Assembly: GCF_012273895.1 (NCBI RefSeq) | Contig: NC_052129.1 | Location: 3,596,001 to 3,660,000 of the forward strand | Length of the DNA: 64,000 bases | Reading direction: 5' to 3' | Source: Zerene cesonia | Taxonomy: Eukaryota; Arthropoda; Insecta; Lepidoptera; Pieridae | Shown: positions 59,271 through 64,000 of the stretch, in pieces | Numbering within the stretch: position 1 is the first letter of the stretch | How the letters are laid out: the number at the start of each line of letters is the position of its first letter | Program-made: the position numbers and the translations under genes | Notes under the pieces: generated by a model | What the model was told of the DNA's origin: nothing | What the model saw: only the letters and a program-made list of their open reading frames with translations | Database searches by the model: none

Positions 59271-61282
59271 TAAAAAATAGAGAATCAACTAAAATGTCCG
59301 ACTCGCTCTTGTACGTTTAGAAATTGTTTAATTCTGATTTAAGATATCGGTACTCATGGAATTATTTTATTGTCACCGATCCTTGATAAAACAAAGTTTA
59401 AATTAAATCTGTCCTTTTAAAGTGACACACTTTCGTCCAATCCACAATCGAGTCTAAAGGCAAAAGCACAGCTTAATAAGTACAAGCAGCAAAAATAAGG
59501 TCAGTCTAACTGACTTTACATACAAACATACAAAATTGTTGAAGCTATTAAGTGAGTTAATAGTAAATAAGCTCGCGGTAGTGATAACTGAGAAACGAGA
59601 AACTATAGCATGTACCTCCATTCTGGATGGATTAGCCTTTATTTACTCTTCATTTTGATCCCAGGAGTCGGGTAGTTGTGAATAAAACATAAGGAATTAT
59701 GTTAACACGCGTCCTGCGAACGGTACTCGCATCTTGATTAATTCATACTGCCAAACAGAGGCTTGGATAGTGGTACACCGGGCTGGTTGCAATTTGAATG
59801 ACCGAGTTTGAAAAACTTAAAGGCCATAGGATACTTATGGAATTATTTATAACGGTAGCTTTTGAGAGTGGAAGAGAAAACCATAAAAAGTAACAACTAT
59901 GTGAAAAAATATAAGTTAAAAATTGTAATTTCAATCAATAAAAATATTGTACAAAAATCCTTTCTACCTTAAAATATCAGTGAGGTCATACTGATGTTTC
60001 TTAATATCTCTGACCCGTCCTTTAAAATGCCCAGTGTACACGCACCCTAATTGTTTAGATGTACCAATCCATCAACGTACTGTGATTTGAATGCTTAAAA
60101 CACGACCAAAAATGTTTGCATTACTCAGTTTTAACCATACATTTGCAAGTATTAATAAATCCCAAGTAATCCGTTTGATTTGGGAAAGCGAAGTAACCAG
60201 GAATAATTTATATCTCTGAGTTTTTAATGCGTTTTCATTCTATATTTTTCTAGTAGATGGCGCTAGTAGAAACGGAATATTGTTAAGCGTTACAATAGTT
60301 CATTGAACTTCATAGAGTAAAGATGGCGTTATTAACTTAGTAAGCAATTCATCATTTTTATTGTATTAAATCATATGGCCTTGACCTTATTTTTATGAGA
60401 ACCCTATGTGTATTATTTTATAGACACTTACAATTTTAGATGCTTTCTTTATAAGTATATCATATTAATTATGTTTTTTTTTAGATAAGTATAGTTTCCT
60501 ATTGAACACAAACACAATTTTCATATCATTGATCGTTCAATTATAAATTTTCTAGTTCACAACAAATCCTATTTGCGCAATTACAATGCTGTATTGAGAA
60601 CACTTCACAAAAGATCCCGTCATGTAATTTAAACTCCATACGTTTGCTTTTGAAAAGTCTTAAAACGTGAAAGCAAAATAAACTTTCACATCTTCCCTAA
60701 ACGTCTCCTTTATGTCTATAGTACAAAAAAGGAGAATCGAAACTATATTGTATTTCATTATTTACCCTTAAAACGGCAAATCCGACTGAAGCACAACTCT
60801 TTAAGAGTAGTTTAGTTTATAACCAGCTCAAATTAACAGCACCATTACTTCACAATTACCTATTTCCCAGGTCCTTTAAATGTAAGGTTACATTTTATTT
60901 TCAAATTAGGCAATGCGTGTGGCCCTACAATGTAATCTACGTCACGCGATCAACCGGGATCAAAGGTTGACGTCTAACGTACAATATCATAACTGTTTGA
61001 AATAAAATCATTCATTTGGGTCATGACCTATTTGTGGACAAAGTGTGTTAAATATACTTCTACTGGTCCATCCCGGCTATACCTAATATGTAGCATTTAG
61101 GAAACACAAACAAACAAAGCCAAAAGACATTTTTTAAATAGGTGCAGTTGTTCTTAAGATTAACACATTCAAACAAATAACCTCTTGAGCTTTACAATAT
61201 TACTGCAGATAAATCGTGCTCCTTATAGGTCCTTTTTAACCGATTCTGAGGCACCGAGAGGATGAAAGGAAAGTTTGGCAAA
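59271..61282. other. Stretch without recognised gene; CTCF-like words
   Basis: AGATGGCGC at 60255-60263 and AGATGGCG at 60321-60328 resemble the insect CTCF core. A Helitron-like trace lies at about 61060-61205 (GGTCCATCCCGGCTATACCT). Otherwise AT-rich. Confidence 0.35.
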
Positions 61283-61481
61283 TCCTACTAATATTATAAA
61301 TGCGAAAGTTTGTAAGGATGTGTGTGCGTTTGTTGCTCTTTCACGCAAAACTACTGAACCATTTGCAATAAAATTTGGTACGTAGACATCTGGACAACTG
61401 GAATAACATATAGACAACTTTTTGTCCCGATATTCCTACGGGATACGCACTTACGCGGGAGAAACCGAGCGGTGCAGCTAG
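61283..61481 (+). mobile_element. Lep1-type Helitron copy (H-A)
   Basis: TCCTACTAATATTATAAATG to GCGGTGCAGCTAG, with the terminal hairpin damaged (CGCGGGAGAAACCGAG). Otherwise full length. Confidence 0.85.
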
Positions 61482-62255
61482 TAGTTAATAAATGTTGGAT
61501 ACTTAATATGGATAATATGGATAATTAATAATAAAAAAAGCAAGAAGAGTTTCTGCAGTTTCAAAGATGAATTAGCAAGAACTTTATATTTCTAATCAGA
61601 CATCATCAAAATAAGATGTTGACAGAGCGATTAGGACCTTTATTAATACTATATGTAACACCTAATTCTTCTGTCGCTAGTCCTGCCTCCTCTCTGGTTG
61701 ACCCGGAATAAAAATATTTTAATAGATAGATTTATATATGAATTTGAATATAGCCTATAATACTCACGGTTAACGTGGTTTCTTGTTGGTAACTTATTCG
61801 GTTCAGTAGATACAGATTACCCCCTATAACATCCCAAATTCATAAACTTTATCCCTTATAATATGAAAACACAATACCAAAATAAATCTTCCACAAGAAT
61901 CACCCACAATCATTATAAAATTCACATATATAAGACATCACAATCGAATTGTAACGAGCGACGTGACATTTTAAGCACATTTCATCCACACAATGACAGT
62001 ATCTTGGAAACCATTAGTGATTCAATACAATCATCTGATCGAATCTTCGAGAAGCCCATTCCATATTAATATTAATAAGAGTGCGTACCCATAATGCGAT
62101 AACATAAAATGGTATAATATCTGCACCCAATAAAGCCTTCGCCTACGTGACTGGCGGTGACTGCAAAGCCTCGACGATATAACGTTTAATAAGAAAAGGA
62201 CATCCTTTGAGTATAGGGAGAAATGGATTGTTATAGACTTGATGTTGTTTTTGTT
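61482..62255. other. Stretch with Helitron-like trace and an AT-rich frame
   Basis: CTATAATACTCACGGTTAAC and GTAACTTATTCGGTTCAGTA (61755-61810) resemble a reversed Helitron-like body. The 68-codon frame at 61863-62069 is unrecognised. Confidence 0.35.
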
Positions 62256-62563
62256 AGGGTTCCATACCCACAGGGCAAAAGGGGACCCTTTTACTCGCTG
62301 TCCCTCTGTTCGTCTGTCTACTTGTCCGTCCTTCTGTCACCAGGATGTATTAACCGTGATAGTGAGACAGTTGACATTTTTAGAAATGATATTGTGTTTC
62401 CGTTGTATGCTCCCACTATAGCGAAAAATAATAAAAAGTTGAGATTAAACAACGGTTGGTACGGTCATAAATTGGAAATGTGACCAATATTTTTTCGCAG
62501 TTGCTCTTTAGCTTAATTGTACGGAACCATTGGTTTCGCAAGTATGACTCGCGCTTGACCGAT
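62256..62563 (+). repeat. Family E dispersed repeat
   Basis: AGGGTTCCATACCCACAGGG, CTGTCCCTCTGTTCGTCTGT, GTACGGAACC and TATGACTCGCGCTTGACCGA; the best-preserved forward copy. Confidence 0.6.
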
Positions 62564-62947
62564 TGTTTATTATAATAAAGTATATTTCATATTATGGCAA
62601 AAGCATGGCGTATTTTAGATTTCAGACATGTCACCTGATGATAATCGATCTCTTATTATTTATATGTTAGAAAGTTGTCTAGAAAGCATAATTCCTTTAT
62701 GATAGGCGCTAGTAAAAATCTACTAACTTTTAAATGCTTGTGTGTATGACAACTGTGTGAGCAGGGTACTTACTTACTCAGGCTTACAGTTCTACCTGTC
62801 TAACAAGACTAAACACAAAGATGTATTTCGACACGAATTGCGCAACATTTTGACCTCACATCTGTACTATATATATTTATATAAAAAAAAGATTGTTATA
62901 TAAAAATAATGTAATATTCAATAAATATAATATTATTATTTTTTTTG

Positions 62948-63250
62948 ACGTGACAACGTCTTAAATTAGGTTGCGGCTCGGTGTCACTCATGAAAAAGTG
63001 TAACGCCCGGTAACGTTACGATGAGTCACCGAACTATGATCGGTCCGCCGCGCGCGCAGCACTAGAGTATTAGGCGCATTGAATCGGCGCGTGCTTGTGT
63101 CTCTGTCTCTGTCTTTTTAGTAAACAAAATATATTTTCTATAGTTAAAATTTATGCAATTCTTATTTTCATTCAATTCCTTGTTTCTATTGTGCAATTTA
63201 ATAATATTCATATCAATAAATATTCTACCGAGAAAAAGACGTTGTCACGT
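62948..63250. mobile_element. Terminal-inverted-repeat element of about 300 bases
   Basis: ACGTGACAACGTCTT (62948-62962) and its exact inverse (63236-63250). Inside is a GC-rich stretch (CGGTCCGCCGCGCGCGCAGC) and a weak internal inverted pair (TCGGTGTCACTCAT and ATGAGTCACCGA). A non-autonomous DNA transposon is likely; the superfamily is not assigned. Confidence 0.6.
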
Positions 63251-64000
63251 AAAATCTTCCCCCGTAAAACCGACTTTACAGGCAACCATTTTTTTTTTTA
63301 TTTAAACGCGCTTATCTCATGATATAGAGGATTCTCGATTCGCCGTTAAACCTATGTAAATAATGACAACCTTAAAACAGAAAAGATATGCAGCCAATAA
63401 TTAGCCCACAGTTGCGCTAAAGCGCTTAGAAGAAACTACACATTATCAAGATATGCTGACAATTTGCGTACCCATTCCACATTCGAAATATTTCTCGAAC
63501 ATTCCATCAGCAGCGCGTTGCTAGTTAACCATTCACATCAGCTAACAAATTAAAGCGATTCAAGCGATTTGTCATTGAACGATAGGCCCTGTTCCAGCGG
63601 ATCGGTAATGGTGGGACTCCCTATTCAGGACACGTGCGCATGTAAGACCTCGATTATACAGGAGATTCCACCAAGATTATATTGTGACTGGATCGATAGG
63701 TAATGTTTAATTTTAGTATTTGTTCGGGCCTGTATAATATAATTATGTATTACGAATGAATTTTTAAAGTGTTTCGATGTAGTTATAGTATTAATCTATA
63801 AGTGCCTGGTAGAAAACGACGGAAATTCCCAATTCATGCTGTTTTTAATTACCTTATACCTTATACTGTACGCAGTGTTGCCAAATAATAAGGAAAAATA
63901 GTAATAGAAGGATTATTTCATAATTGAGATAAGTTTAAGGAGATTATCTTATTTACGTCATTACGCTTATAAAGTTTTAGAATGGGCTATTAAAGTATAG
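63251..64000. other. Window end; heat-shock-element-like motif
   Basis: TTCTCGAACATTC at 63492-63504 is a perfect three-unit TTCnnGAAnnTTC. CACGTGCGCATG lies near 63640. No gene is visible before the window ends. Confidence 0.4.

Overview
This window looks like a stretch of lepidopteran (moth or butterfly) nuclear genome. It is AT-rich and intron- and repeat-dominated. It is littered with short non-autonomous elements that start with TC, carry a short GC hairpin near the 3' end and stop at CTAG. Those are the marks of Helitrons, and one family matches the lepidopteran Lep1 type. There are also tRNA-derived SINE-like repeats, long AT microsatellites and four assembly gaps of exactly 1000 N. 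Nothing bacterial or viral is evident.

One complete gene is present: a two-exon beta-tubulin on the minus strand (14349-16007, 447 codons). Its 19-codon first exon carries the MREI start, and its acidic tail carries the EGEF motif associated with axonemal beta-tubulins. A second host gene is represented by one well-defined minus-strand exon (6368-6490) with exact splice borders. It encodes the first four cysteines of a GDNF-receptor/GAS1-type domain; its other exons are outside the window or unrecognised. A weak 41-base exon candidate (13719-13759, minus) is phase-compatible with it.

Layout: 1-6300 is Helitron-like copies, a tRNA-like palindromic repeat and a LINE 3' tail. 6.3-9.5 kb holds the GDNF/GAS1 exon, SINE copies and inverted-repeat elements. 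9.5-14.3 kb is mostly unassigned plus two dispersed repeats and a SINE. 14.3-16.1 kb is beta-tubulin. 16.5-20 kb is a 201-base AT array followed by a nested stack: a SINE-like insertion with its own target duplication, then a Helitron split by both a non-LTR-like retroelement (13-base target duplication) and an S1 repeat. 20-33 kb and 34-42 kb are AT-rich with scattered repeats. At 42-43.2 kb a gap is flanked by perfect 73-base inverted arms. 43-52 kb contains a reverse-transcriptase remnant, a hAT-like MITE inside a Helitron and a GC-richer block at 51.25-51.8 kb that may be a promoter. At 52.8-54.2 kb is a second copy of the retroelement with its own 13-base duplication, again inside a Helitron remnant. 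54-64 kb has further repeats, a terminal-inverted-repeat element at 62.9-63.25 kb and a perfect heat-shock-element-like motif near the end.

No operons, CRISPR arrays or intact autonomous transposons are visible. The genes seen do not form an evident pathway. The main story is a tubulin gene, possibly within a larger minus-strand gene, in a landscape of nested small transposons. Repeat families are labelled here H-A to H-D (Helitron-like), S1-S3 (SINE-like), E and F (unclassified dispersed repeats), P (inverted-repeat, possibly Penelope-related), T (tRNA-like palindrome) and L3 (LINE 3' tail).
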